Both the position numbers and the translations under genes were made by a program. This document shows positions 7,841 through 16,056 of a stretch of 64,000 nucleotides of DNA, one piece after another; positions within the stretch are counted from its first letter, which is position 1, and each line of letters starts with the position of its first letter. This stretch comes from Agreia sp. Leaf210. GTDB lineage: Bacteria > Actinomycetota > Actinomycetes > Actinomycetales > Microbacteriaceae. The DNA lies in contig NZ_LMKK01000001.1 in NCBI RefSeq assembly GCF_001421485.1, forward strand, positions 935,717 to 999,716. Reading direction: 5' to 3'. The notes below the pieces were generated by a model. The model was not told the DNA's origin. It ran no database searches and saw nothing but the letters and a program-made list of their open reading frames with translations.

Positions 7841-8898
7841 GCTGTTCCTCTCGATCGGTTGCTGCAGGCCAGCAGAAGTAGCAGAACCGGGGCGCCCACG
7901 ATCCCCGTCACGATGCCCACCGGCACCTGGAGATTCGAGACGGCGTGCTGGGCGATCAGATCGGAGCCCGTGACGACGAGCGCCCCGACGAGCGCGCTGA
8001 CGACGAGGGCGGGCCCGGTTCCGCCGAGGAGCCGACGCGCGATGGGCGCAGACACGAAGGCGACGAACACCACGGGCCCCGCGGCAGCCGTGGCGACAGC
8101 CGCCAGCCCCACCGCGATCAGGGTGATGACGAGTCGCGCCGGGGTGACGCGCACGCCGAGACCGGCGGCGGCCTCGTCGCCGAGCTGCAGCATCCGCAGC
8201 CGGGGCGACACCGCGGCGAGCGCCACACCGAGCACGACAAGACCGACGGCCGTGCTCGTCAGCTCCTCCGAGGTGACAGTTCCGAGGCTGCCGACCAACC
8301 AGACCAGGGCGGACTGAGCGTCGCGCACGTCCGCCCGGGTCAGCATGTACCCGATCACCGCCTGGGCGAGAAAGGCGAGAGCGATGCCGACGAGCACGAA
8401 CCGAGAGCCGGCCACTCCGTGCCGGGCCGCGAGCACCGTGATGAGCCCCGCCACCAGCACGGCGCCACCGAACGCGGCGAACGAGACGGCAAGGCCGCTC
8501 CAGCCGGCCAGCAGGATGGCAGCGACTGCCGCCGCGCTCGCGCCCTGCGAGATGCCGATGATGTCGGGGCTCGCCAACGGGTTGCCGAGCAGACTCTGGA
8601 AGACCGCGCCCGACAGCCCGAACGCCGCGCCCACCATGAGCCCGAGGAGGAGCCGTGGCACCCGCAGGCCGAGGATGACGAAGCGGTCGCCACCGCTGCC
8701 CCCGCCCAGCAGCGTGGTGAAGACGTCGCCCGGCGCGACAACACGGTCGCCGAGCATCAGCGCGACGACGGCGAGGGCGGCGAGCGCAGCAAGCAGCACG
8801 GCGGCGATGACGAAAGTCCGGATGCGCCCGGCCCGGCGCGCGACGGCCACCAGCGCGAGATCGTCGGCCGGCGGGCGGCCGTGATTCAGCACGCTCAT
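7837..8898 (-). CDS. iron-siderophore ABC transporter permease (FecCD family)
   Basis: A 353-aa FecCD-family permease with about nine or ten hydrophobic helices. The family LAGAAFGLSGAVFQSLLGNPLASPDIIG-type region, which contacts the ATPase and the substrate path, is visible at about residues 90-120. An N-terminal cytoplasmic tail of about 25 residues precedes the first helix. The gene overlaps both its neighbours by 4 nt (ATGA junctions), as expected for tightly coupled subunits; the pair with the upstream permease probably forms a heterodimer. Confidence 0.94.
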   Translation of the reverse strand: MSVLNHGRPPADDLALVAVARRAGRIRTFVIAAVLLAALAALAVVALMLGDRVVAPGDVFTTLLGGGSGGDRFVILGLRVPRLLLGLMVGAAFGLSGAVFQSLLGNPLASPDIIGISQGASAAAVAAILLAGWSGLAVSFAAFGGAVLVAGLITVLAARHGVAGSRFVLVGIALAFLAQAVIGYMLTRADVRDAQSALVWLVGSLGTVTSEELTSTAVGLVVLGVALAAVSPRLRMLQLGDEAAAGLGVRVTPARLVITLIAVGLAAVATAAAGPVVFVAFVSAPIARRLLGGTGPALVVSALVGALVVTGSDLIAQHAVSNLQVPVGIVTGIVGAPVLLLLLACSNRSRGTA

Positions 8899-9905
8899 CG
8901 GGTCACCGCCTTGTTTCCGCGGACGAGGGCGATCAGCACCGGTGCACCGATGAGCGCGACCACGATGCCGGCCTCGACCTCGGAGGGCGGGGAGATGAGG
9001 CGTCCGATGGTGTCGGCGATGACGAGCAGCGCGGCCCCGAGAGGCATCGACCAGAGCAGAATCCAGCGATAGTCGGCGCCCACGAAGCGACGCACGATGT
9101 GCGGCACGACGAGTCCGACGAAGACGAGCGGCCCCGCCAGCGACGTCGCCGAGCCGCAGAGGAAGATGATGGCGACGCCCGCGACGATGCGGGTGAGTCC
9201 CACCCGCTGGCCGAGCCCTCGAGCGACATCGTCTCCGAGCGCGAGCGAGTTGAGGCTGCGCCCGAGCAGCAGCGCGGTCGCCGCCCCCACGACCAGGAAC
9301 GGCGCCAGGGTGGCGACCGTAGACACGTCTCTGCCCACCAGCGAGCCGACAGACCAGAACCGGTACTGCGCGAGGGTGTCGAGATCGCGCAGCAGGATCA
9401 GCGTGATGAATGACGTGAGCACGGCCGTCGTGGCTGCGCCCGCGAGGGTCAGGCTGAGCGGGGATGGGCCCGTGCGGCCCGAGGCCACCGCATACACCAG
9501 CGTTGCAGCCAGGGCGGCTCCCCCGAACGAGAACCAGATATAGCCCGACGGAGCGGTGACGCCGAAGAAGGCGATGGCCGTGACGACCGCGAGCGAGGCC
9601 CCGGCGTTCACCCCGAGGAGACCGGGGTCGGCGAGCGGGTTTCGCGTCAGGCCCTGCATCAGAGCGCCCGCGAGTCCGAGAGCCGCCCCCGCCACAAGCC
9701 CGATGACCGTGCGGGGAACGCGCAGGTCGAGCACCACCATCTGCTCGACCCCCTTCGTGCCGCGCGAAAACACGGCATCGAGCACGGCGGCCACGTCGAT
9801 CGAACGGCTGCCGAGAAGGAGGCTCGCCCCCACCGCGAGAAGCACCACGACGAGCAGGGCGATGAAACCCAGGATCCTCGTCGCGGGCCGGGTGAAGGTA
9901 AGCAT
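8895..9905 (-). CDS. iron-siderophore ABC transporter permease (FecCD family), first gene of operon
   Basis: A 336-aa FecCD-family integral membrane permease, the partner of the following permease. The characteristic GLAGALMQGLTRNPLADPGLLG region lies at about residues 80-100 and is followed by multiple helices. It is the first gene of the four-gene uptake operon. The start ATG at 9905 lies inside an iron box and 6 nt after a CATACT -10 box, so both leaderless translation and direct iron repression of the operon are predicted. Confidence 0.94.
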   Translation of the reverse strand: MLTFTRPATRILGFIALLVVVLLAVGASLLLGSRSIDVAAVLDAVFSRGTKGVEQMVVLDLRVPRTVIGLVAGAALGLAGALMQGLTRNPLADPGLLGVNAGASLAVVTAIAFFGVTAPSGYIWFSFGGAALAATLVYAVASGRTGPSPLSLTLAGAATTAVLTSFITLILLRDLDTLAQYRFWSVGSLVGRDVSTVATLAPFLVVGAATALLLGRSLNSLALGDDVARGLGQRVGLTRIVAGVAIIFLCGSATSLAGPLVFVGLVVPHIVRRFVGADYRWILLWSMPLGAALLVIADTIGRLISPPSEVEAGIVVALIGAPVLIALVRGNKAVTR

Positions 9906-9912
9906 TACCTAA
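9894..9912 (-). promoter_or_regulatory. DtxR/IdeR-type iron box overlapping the start codon
   Basis: Read on the minus strand, the site matches TWAGGTWAGSCTWACCTWA at 17 of 19 positions and contains the ATG of the permease gene (9903-9905). A bound repressor would cover the predicted transcription start. Confidence 0.8.
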
Positions 9913-9917
9913 GTATG
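9912..9917 (-). promoter_or_regulatory. -10 box (CATACT) of siderophore importer operon
   Basis: The hexamer ends 6 nt before the ATG at 9905 and abuts the iron box. The predicted message begins at the start codon. Confidence 0.6.
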
Positions 9918-9960
9918 ACAGTCGGCCCGAGCCGCTCTCTGAGAACGGGCGGGCGAATCG

Positions 9961-11496
9961 TCAGTAGGTGACGGTGACTTCGGTTCCCATCGGAGCCCAG
10001 TCGAAGACGTTGGCGGCCTTGTCGAGCGGCATGTTGATGCAGCCGTGACTCATGACGTTGCCGAAGTTGTTGTGCCAGTAGGCGCCATGGAGGGCCTCGT
10101 CACCGTTGTAGTACATGACGTCGGGAACGTTCTGCGTGTAGTAGTTGGGCGCCTTCGTCAGGTCGGGGTTGCCCATGTTCTGCGAGGTCAGCTTCGCCGT
10201 GATCCGGAAGCTGCCCGTGTGGGAGTCGTGCCCGGCAGTACCCGACGAGATCAGGAAGCTGTCGATGACCTGACCGTTCTCGAACAGGTACGTGCGCTGC
10301 TCGCTGAGGTTGACGACGATGTTGCGCGACGTCTTGGTGACCTGCGCGGGAGTGACGGTGACGGGCAGTTCGAGCGCGGGCTTGCCCGCGGCCAGCTGTG
10401 TCGCGAAGGCCGCAGCCACTCCACTGGTGTCGCCCAGCGCGCGGCCGTCGACGCCCGCGGTGACGGTGTCGAGAGTGGCACCGTCGGTGTCGGTGATCTC
10501 CGTACCGTTGACCGCATCACGGTTCACGGCTGCCGGCAGGGTGTCGACGACCTTCTGAATGGCCGCCTTGTCTGCCGTGTAGCTGTAGGTGCCGTCATCG
10601 TTCGTCGACAGTGTGATCCACGATGCCACCACGGCTCGATCGACGGGAACGGTGCGCTCCTCGCCCACGTAGAAGCCCGCGGTGTCGAGGATCGTGTTCA
10701 GCTGCGTGGCCGTCGCGGTCACGGCCTCGGTCGACGCGGACGCCGGAAGCACCGTGGACTCCGCCGCGACCTCGACGCTGGACTCGCCCGAGACGAGCGC
10801 GTTCTGCAGCGCGTCGCGGAACGAATCGAGGTCGACACCGGTTCCGTCGACGGCAGGCGTCACCGTGTAGGTGGCGGTCGCCGCGTCGAACTGGAGGGTC
10901 GCGTTCGTCGGCTCGACGAAGAGACTGGGAGCCACCTTCTGCAGCTCGGCCGTGGCCGTCTTCTCGTCGATCTCGACGGTCGGGGCGACAGAGGTCTTCG
11001 CGTTCCACGCGGTCACGTTCCAGAACGGACTCTCCGCGTGCGCCTTCTCTGCGAGCGTCTTGGCGTCGACAGACGCCCCGAGGTCACTGCCCGTGAGCTC
11101 GGTGGTCGCGCTCTTGGGCGCGCTTACGACGCTGGCCCCGAGTTGTGCTCCGCGAACGATCGGGTCGCCGTCGGCCCCCGTGATGACGATCGAGGTGTTG
11201 GCGAGTCGCTGACTCACGGCATCGGATGCGGCGCCGACGGTCATGCCGCCGACATTCACACCGGCCACGGTCGTTCCCGGGGCGATCAAGACGAGCGACG
11301 CGGCCACGAGAGCAGCCACGGCAACGACCGCCGGAACGCCGATCCAGAGGCCGAGGTGACGCTTCTTCTTCTTCTTAGTCTCGGGAAGAACCCATCGGGT
11401 CGTCTTGGGCGAGGCGGCCGACGCAGGCGTCTGGGCCGTTTCGGGCGCGACAGTAGAGGCCTCGGCCACGCTGGGCGCAGGAGCCAGTTCAGTCAC
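9961..11496 (-). CDS. L,D-transpeptidase with PG-binding (VanW-type) domains
   Basis: A 511-aa membrane-anchored L,D-transpeptidase that makes 3-3 cross-links in peptidoglycan or attaches proteins to it. An N-terminal Pro/Ala/Thr-rich cytoplasmic tail with a lysine run (41-46) precedes a single transmembrane helix (48-72). Two repeats resembling the PG_binding_4 domain fill the middle. The C-terminal YkuD domain has the HGAYWHNNFG and SHGCINM motifs, with catalytic Cys at about residue 486. The GTG start has a GGAGG ribosome site 7 nt upstream. It stands alone between the iron operon and fprA. Confidence 0.94.
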   Translation of the reverse strand: MTELAPAPSVAEASTVAPETAQTPASAASPKTTRWVLPETKKKKKRHLGLWIGVPAVVAVAALVAASLVLIAPGTTVAGVNVGGMTVGAASDAVSQRLANTSIVITGADGDPIVRGAQLGASVVSAPKSATTELTGSDLGASVDAKTLAEKAHAESPFWNVTAWNAKTSVAPTVEIDEKTATAELQKVAPSLFVEPTNATLQFDAATATYTVTPAVDGTGVDLDSFRDALQNALVSGESSVEVAAESTVLPASASTEAVTATATQLNTILDTAGFYVGEERTVPVDRAVVASWITLSTNDDGTYSYTADKAAIQKVVDTLPAAVNRDAVNGTEITDTDGATLDTVTAGVDGRALGDTSGVAAAFATQLAAGKPALELPVTVTPAQVTKTSRNIVVNLSEQRTYLFENGQVIDSFLISSGTAGHDSHTGSFRITAKLTSQNMGNPDLTKAPNYYTQNVPDVMYYNGDEALHGAYWHNNFGNVMSHGCINMPLDKAANVFDWAPMGTEVTVTY

Positions 11497-11573
11497 GTCA
11501 CTACCTCCGCCTCGGAGAACTCACTGACCTCATGCTACGTCACAAGTTCGGCGCGGCCGATAACGATCAGGCG

Positions 11574-12926
11574 TCAGGCGTTGGAGACCCGGATCATCTC
11601 GTCGCGCGGCACGACCTTCTTGCGCAGACGCCCCTCGGCCTCGCCGAGCGCGAGCTCGTGCTGGTCGAGCTGGTGCCAGCCGTCGATGGTCGTGAAATCG
11701 ATGCCCCGCGAGGTGAGCAGATCGACGATGCTCTGCTCGTCGGGCTGCGACGGCGCCCACCAGCTCGCCTGGTCGTTCACCACGTGCTGGATGGTCTCCA
11801 TGGCGTCTGACTTGGTGTGACCGATGAGGCCGACCGGCCCACGCTTGATCCACCCCGTGGCGTAGACGCCTGGAATCACGGAGTTGTCGTCTGCGAGCGC
11901 CTGCCCCTCGTGATTGGGAATCACGCCGTGACGCTCATCGAACGGGATGTCGGTGAGCGGCGATCCGAAGTACCCCACGGCCCGGTAGATGGCCTGGATC
12001 TCGATCTCGCGGATCTCACCCGTGCCCTCGACGCTTCCCGCGCCATCGGGTCGCGTGCGCTCGTAACGGATCGATGCGACCCGGCCATCGGCATCCGATG
12101 TGATCTCGAGCGGCTTCGCGTAGAAGTGCAGGTGCAGGCGACGCGAGGCCTCGCCCACGGGGCGCTCGCGCCACTGGTTGAGCACCTTGTTGATGACGAA
12201 CACCTGCTTGTTGCTGGCGATCGCGGCCTTCGACGCCTCGTCGAGCTCGAAGTCCTCGTCGTAGACGATCATGTCGACATCGCGCATCTCGCCGAGCTCG
12301 CGCAGCTCGAGCGGCGTGAACTTCACCTGAGCGGGGCCGCGACGGCCGAAGACGTGCACGTCGGTGACGGGCGACGACTTGAGGATCTCGTAGACGTTGT
12401 CGGGGATCTCGGTGGGCAGCAGGTCGTCGGCGTGCTTGGCCAGGATGCGCGACACGTCGAGCGCGACGTTGCCGTTGCCGATCACGGCGACCGACTGGGC
12501 CTCGAGCGGCCAGGTGCGCGGAACATCCGGGTGGCCGTCGAACCAGCTCACGAAGTCGGCGGCGCCGTAGGAGCCCTCGAGCTCGATGCCCGGGATCGCG
12601 AGCGGAGCGTCGGTGATGGCGCCCGTGGCGAAGATCACGGCGTTGTAGTGCTTCTTGAGGTCGTCGAGGGTCACGTCGACGCCGTAGCGCACGTTGCCGA
12701 AGAAGCGGATGTCTCCGCGATCGAGCACCTCGCGCAGAGCGGTGATGATGCCCTTGATGCGCGGGTGATCGGGGGCGACGCCGTAACGCACGAGTCCGTA
12801 GGGAGCGGGAAGGTGCTCGAAGAGGTCGATCGAGACGTCGAAGTGACGTTCGGCCTTGATCAGAAGGTCGGCAGCGTAGATGCCGGCAGGGCCGGCTCCG
12901 ACGATGGCCAGTCGCAACGTGGTCAT
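11574..12926 (-). CDS. FprA-like ferredoxin/NADP+ reductase
   Basis: A 450-aa FAD- and NADP(H)-binding reductase of the adrenodoxin-reductase/FprA family (mycobacterial FprA is about 456 aa), which moves electrons between NADPH and ferredoxin. The FAD motif GAGPAG is at 10-15, the NADP motif GNGNVALDV at 150-158 and a second nucleotide motif GRRGPAQ follows. The ATG at 12926 puts the FAD motif at the expected distance; longer upstream codons are artefacts of the open frame. An AAGGA lies about 13 nt upstream, rather far. The gene is 16 nt behind the polyprenyl synthase gene and is probably co-transcribed with it, although the two functions are not directly linked. Confidence 0.93.
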   Translation of the reverse strand: MTTLRLAIVGAGPAGIYAADLLIKAERHFDVSIDLFEHLPAPYGLVRYGVAPDHPRIKGIITALREVLDRGDIRFFGNVRYGVDVTLDDLKKHYNAVIFATGAITDAPLAIPGIELEGSYGAADFVSWFDGHPDVPRTWPLEAQSVAVIGNGNVALDVSRILAKHADDLLPTEIPDNVYEILKSSPVTDVHVFGRRGPAQVKFTPLELRELGEMRDVDMIVYDEDFELDEASKAAIASNKQVFVINKVLNQWRERPVGEASRRLHLHFYAKPLEITSDADGRVASIRYERTRPDGAGSVEGTGEIREIEIQAIYRAVGYFGSPLTDIPFDERHGVIPNHEGQALADDNSVIPGVYATGWIKRGPVGLIGHTKSDAMETIQHVVNDQASWWAPSQPDEQSIVDLLTSRGIDFTTIDGWHQLDQHELALGEAEGRLRKKVVPRDEMIRVSNA

Positions 12927-12942
12927 GGAGGGAGGTGTTTCC

Positions 12943-14064
12943 TTAATTTGTGCGATCCACCACAGTGTCGGCGAATCGGGTGAGGGTCTTCTTGACGGTT
13001 CCGTCTGGAAGAGGAGCGAGGGCATCGACGGCGCCACGGGCCCAGCCGTGCGCCTCGTCGATCGTGGCCTTGGTCACCGGATGCGCGCGCAGCTCGGCGA
13101 TCACGGCATCGACGGCGGCCTCGTCGACCGGAGCGCCCGGCTTCGCCGTGGCGATCGCGTCGATGCGCTTCAGCAGCGCTGCGGCCTCGGCGTTGCGCTT
13201 GGCCCGCTTGCGCAGATAGAGAACGGGCAGGGTGACGACGCCCGCACGCACATCGGTGCCGGCCTTCTTACCCGTGGGCTGGCTCTTCGCGTCGCTCGCG
13301 GCGGGCGGCGACATGTCGAGCACGTCGTCGATGAGCTGGAAGGCGACACCGATCTTCTCGCCGAACTCGATCACGGGCTGCTCGTACTCGACGGGAGCGT
13401 TCGAGAAGATCACGCCCATCTGAGCGGAGGCGGCGATGAGCGACCCGGTCTTGTCGCTCAGCACCTGCAGGTAGTGCTCGATGGGGTTCTCGTTGTCTTT
13501 GGGGCCGATCGTCTCGCGCAGCTGGCCCAGGCACAGGCGCTCGAACGTGTCGGCCTGCAGCTGGATGGCGCGCTCGCCCAGGATGGAGAGCAGCTTCGAC
13601 GCGCGGGCGAAGAGCAGGTCTCCGACGAGGATCGCGATGGAGTTGCCCCACACGTTCTGGGCCGTCGGCACGCCGCGTCGCACGGGAGCGGAGTCCATGA
13701 CGTCGTCGTGGTAGAGCGAGGCGAGGTGGGTGAGCTCGATGGATGCCCCGGCCATGATGACCTCGTCGGTCACGCCGTCGCCGAGCTGGGCCGTGAGCAT
13801 CGCCAGGATGGGTCGCACCCGCTTGCCACCGGCTTCGAGCAGGTAGCGCGCCGCCACGTCGGCGAGCTCGTCGCTGAATTTGACCTCGGCGAACAGCCGC
13901 GCCTCGAGGCGCTCGATGCCGTTGTCGACGGCGCGCGCGACCTCGCGGTCGCGACTCGTCGAGAAGAGGCGGTCGTGCAGATTGAGCGACGATGAGAGGC
14001 TCTGGGTGCGCCGTGCCTTGCCTGCGGGCACACTTGTGCCGGCAACGGGTGTTTTCGGGGTCAC
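12943..14064 (-). CDS. polyprenyl diphosphate synthase (menaquinone side chain)
   Basis: A 373-aa trans-isoprenyl diphosphate synthase that condenses isopentenyl diphosphate units into the long allylic chain later attached by MenA. The first Asp-rich motif DDVMD is at 120-124 and the second DDVLD at 246-250; GGKRVRP (79-85) is the substrate-binding loop. The first aspartate motif is followed by small side chains, as in long-chain synthases, but product length cannot be called. The GTG start is 6 nt behind a TAGGCT -10 box whose first three bases are the stop codon of menG, so this gene has its own promoter inside the end of its neighbour. Confidence 0.92.
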   Translation of the reverse strand: MTPKTPVAGTSVPAGKARRTQSLSSSLNLHDRLFSTSRDREVARAVDNGIERLEARLFAEVKFSDELADVAARYLLEAGGKRVRPILAMLTAQLGDGVTDEVIMAGASIELTHLASLYHDDVMDSAPVRRGVPTAQNVWGNSIAILVGDLLFARASKLLSILGERAIQLQADTFERLCLGQLRETIGPKDNENPIEHYLQVLSDKTGSLIAASAQMGVIFSNAPVEYEQPVIEFGEKIGVAFQLIDDVLDMSPPAASDAKSQPTGKKAGTDVRAGVVTLPVLYLRKRAKRNAEAAALLKRIDAIATAKPGAPVDEAAVDAVIAELRAHPVTKATIDEAHGWARGAVDALAPLPDGTVKKTLTRFADTVVDRTN

Positions 14065-14070
14065 GAGTTC

Positions 14071-14076
14071 AGCCTA
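14071..14076 (-). promoter_or_regulatory. -10 box (TAGGCT) of polyprenyl synthase gene
   Basis: The box lies 6 nt before the GTG at 14064. Its TAG (14074-14076) is also the stop codon of the upstream methyltransferase gene. Confidence 0.6.
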
Positions 14077-14787
14077 CTGACCCGTGCGGGGCTTGATGCC
14101 CCGATGCAGGGCGACGATACCGAGGCTGAGGTTCTTGTACGCGACCCTCGAGAACCCGGCCACGCGCATCCATTCGGCCAGGGTCTTCTGGTCGGGCCAG
14201 GCCTTGATCGAGTCACCGAGGTAGTCGTAGGCCTCGGCGTTCGACGAGGCGAGCTTCACGAGGGTGGGCATGACCTTGTTGAGGTAGGTGAAGTAGCCGG
14301 TGCGCACGAGCTTGGCGGGGGGCTTCGAGAACTCGCAGATGACGATGCGGCCACCGGGCTTGGTGACCCGGTAGAGCTCTGTGAGCGCGACGTGGGGGTC
14401 GACGATGTTGCGCAGACCGAACGAGATCGTGACGGCATCGAACTCGTCGTCGGCGAAAGGCAGGTTCATGCCGTCGGCCTGCACGAACTCGACGTTGCGG
14501 TTGCCGGCCTGCTGTCGCTTGCCGACCTCGATCATGCCGGGCGAGAAGTCGGCGGCCACGACGTGGGCGCCCTTCGCGGCGAGCGCGGCGCTCGACGTGC
14601 CCGTTCCGGCCGCAAGGTCGAGGATGCGGTCGCCGGGTCGAGGGTCGACGGCCCGCACCGTGGCCGCGCGCCACAGCTGGTCGTTGCCCACCGAGAGCAC
14701 CGCGTTCGTGCGGTCGTAGTGCGTGGAGACCTGGTCGAACATCGCTGAGACCGCTTGGGGCTTTTTAGTAAGGTCTGCCTTATTCAC
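14074..14787 (-). CDS. menG: demethylmenaquinone methyltransferase
   Basis: A 237-aa SAM-dependent C-methyltransferase (UbiE/MenG family) for the last step of menaquinone synthesis. The SAM-binding motif ILDLAAGTGTSS lies at about 55-66. VSAMFDQVSTHYDRTNAVLS near the N-terminus and FGLRNIVDP are UbiE family signatures. The GTG at 14787 is chosen because TACACT ends 6 nt upstream; the frame continues 16 codons further but without family similarity. It lies directly before the polyprenyl synthase gene on the same strand, an order fitting one pathway. It is also named ubiE in many annotations. Confidence 0.95.
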   Translation of the reverse strand: MNKADLTKKPQAVSAMFDQVSTHYDRTNAVLSVGNDQLWRAATVRAVDPRPGDRILDLAAGTGTSSAALAAKGAHVVAADFSPGMIEVGKRQQAGNRNVEFVQADGMNLPFADDEFDAVTISFGLRNIVDPHVALTELYRVTKPGGRIVICEFSKPPAKLVRTGYFTYLNKVMPTLVKLASSNAEAYDYLGDSIKAWPDQKTLAEWMRVAGFSRVAYKNLSLGIVALHRGIKPRTGQ

Positions 14788-14793
14788 GCTCCC

Positions 14794-14799
14794 AGTGTA
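14794..14799 (-). promoter_or_regulatory. -10 box (TACACT) of menG
   Basis: The hexamer is 6 nt before the GTG at 14787. There is no ribosome-binding site. Confidence 0.6.
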
Positions 14800-14857
14800 G
14801 TTGCGTAGCCCGCATGACGGCTGGGGATAGCGCATCCCGAAAAGTCGACCGCGCGGA

Positions 14858-15232
14858 TCACGGAACGGGTCTGGAGAACAGATTCACGAGGTTGCCGTCT
14901 GGATCTCGGAACAAGGTCGAGCGATTGCCCCAGGGCATGGTGGTCGGCACGAGCACGACGTCGTCGAGCGAGTTCTGGAGGCGGTCGAACTCCGCGTCGA
15001 CGTCGGCGACCATGAACTCGATGATCAGGGAGTCGTTGCTCCCGGGCCTCGGTGCTCTGTCGCCCAGCATGGCCACGGTCGCCGTGCTTGCTACGGCGAG
15101 AGTGCCGTTCTCGGTTCGAAACTCGGCGAACACGGGCGCGGGCCTGGCCGGAGCCATGCCCGTGACCGTCTCGTAGAACGCGACGAGACGATCGACATCG
15201 TCTGTGATGATGCGGATGGATGCGAGAGTCAT
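14858..15232 (-). CDS. VOC family (glyoxalase/bleomycin-resistance-like) protein
   Basis: A 124-aa single vicinal-oxygen-chelate domain made of two beta-alpha-beta-beta-beta units. The start TLASIRIITDDVDRLVAFYE and the tail FRDPDGNLVNLF are typical of the fold. Members form dimers that bind a metal or a small hydrophobic drug; no substrate can be named. The ATG has AAAGG 5-6 nt upstream. It sits downstream of the WYL regulator on the same strand with a 75-nt gap, so the regulator may control it. Confidence 0.85.
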   Translation of the reverse strand: MTLASIRIITDDVDRLVAFYETVTGMAPARPAPVFAEFRTENGTLAVASTATVAMLGDRAPRPGSNDSLIIEFMVADVDAEFDRLQNSLDDVVLVPTTMPWGNRSTLFRDPDGNLVNLFSRPVP

Positions 15233-15307
15233 TTCTGCCTTTCCGTCGGACCACTCGGCCCGACGCATCCATCGTGACGCGGGGCGACGACACCGTCCTG
15301 TCGGTGT

Positions 15308-16015
15308 TTAGCGATTCTTTTCCGTCGTTGTGATGGTGCGCAGTTCGCCGAATGCGATATCGAGGTCTTCGGCACGAAGGGCACGCCGCTCAGGAATCTC
15401 GCCGGTCGGCGCCGCGCTCACGATCCGGTCGCCTCTAAACGCCCGAGTGCCCTGCCGATCACGGCACCAGGCGACGAGGTACCAGTACTGACCGCGCGCG
15501 ACGAACCCCATCGGCTCGACATCGCGAGTTGTGCGCGCGCCCGCCTTGTCGGCGTACCCGATGCGCAGCACGTGCCCCGTGCGCAGCGCATCCACGAACT
15601 CCACGGGGGTCTCGGCCACGGGGCCGTCCGTCAGAAGATGCACTCGCTCTGCCAACTCCACCGTCTTCGCGAGGCGGCGGTCGTTCATGACGGCCACCAC
15701 CTTGCGGAGCGCCGACGTCGCGGCATCACGGAAGGGGCTCGTCGCGAGCATCTCGAGCGAGATCGTGACCGCGAGGGTCTCGTCGACCGTGAGGCCGAGC
15801 GGAGCAAGCGTGTGCGACACATCGAGGCAGTAGCCGCCGGTGCGCCCCGGTTCGGCCCAGATCGGCACCCCGCTCTGCTGCAAGGCCGCCAGGTCTCGCT
15901 CGATGGTTCGAGAACTGACCTCGAACCGCTCTGCGAGCCAGCGAGCGCTCCTCGGGCGGGGCGCGACCGTGCGAAGTTCCTCCACAAGTGCATAGAGACG
16001 GTCGGTACGGTTCAC
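15308..16015 (-). CDS. WYL-domain transcriptional regulator (YafY-type)
   Basis: A 235-aa regulator with an N-terminal winged HTH of the HTH_11/DeoR type (about 1-55, with SSRTIERDLAAL as recognition region) and a C-terminal WYL domain (about 130-220, with GYADKAG and GQYWYLVAWC) that in related proteins senses a ligand, often a nucleotide or nucleic acid. The GTG start is set by a TAGGGT -10 box 6 nt upstream. It is divergent from menF with 41 nt between start codons, so it could influence menF, but the more usual target is the VOC gene downstream. No clear operator is visible. Confidence 0.9.
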   Translation of the reverse strand: MNRTDRLYALVEELRTVAPRPRSARWLAERFEVSSRTIERDLAALQQSGVPIWAEPGRTGGYCLDVSHTLAPLGLTVDETLAVTISLEMLATSPFRDAATSALRKVVAVMNDRRLAKTVELAERVHLLTDGPVAETPVEFVDALRTGHVLRIGYADKAGARTTRDVEPMGFVARGQYWYLVAWCRDRQGTRAFRGDRIVSAAPTGEIPERRALRAEDLDIAFGELRTITTTEKNR

Positions 16016-16021
16016 ACCTCG

Positions 16022-16027
16022 ACCCTA
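16022..16027 (-). promoter_or_regulatory. -10 box (TAGGGT) of WYL regulator
   Basis: The hexamer is 6 nt before the GTG at 16015, back to back with the menF -10 box. Confidence 0.55.
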
Positions 16028-16044
16028 GGCGCGGCTAGCGGAAC

Positions 16045-16050
16045 TAGGCT
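16045..16050 (+). promoter_or_regulatory. -10 box (TAGGCT) of menF
   Basis: The hexamer is 6 nt before the GTG at 16057. It is the same hexamer and spacing as for the polyprenyl synthase and gabT genes. Confidence 0.6.
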
Positions 16051-16056
16051 GAACCA

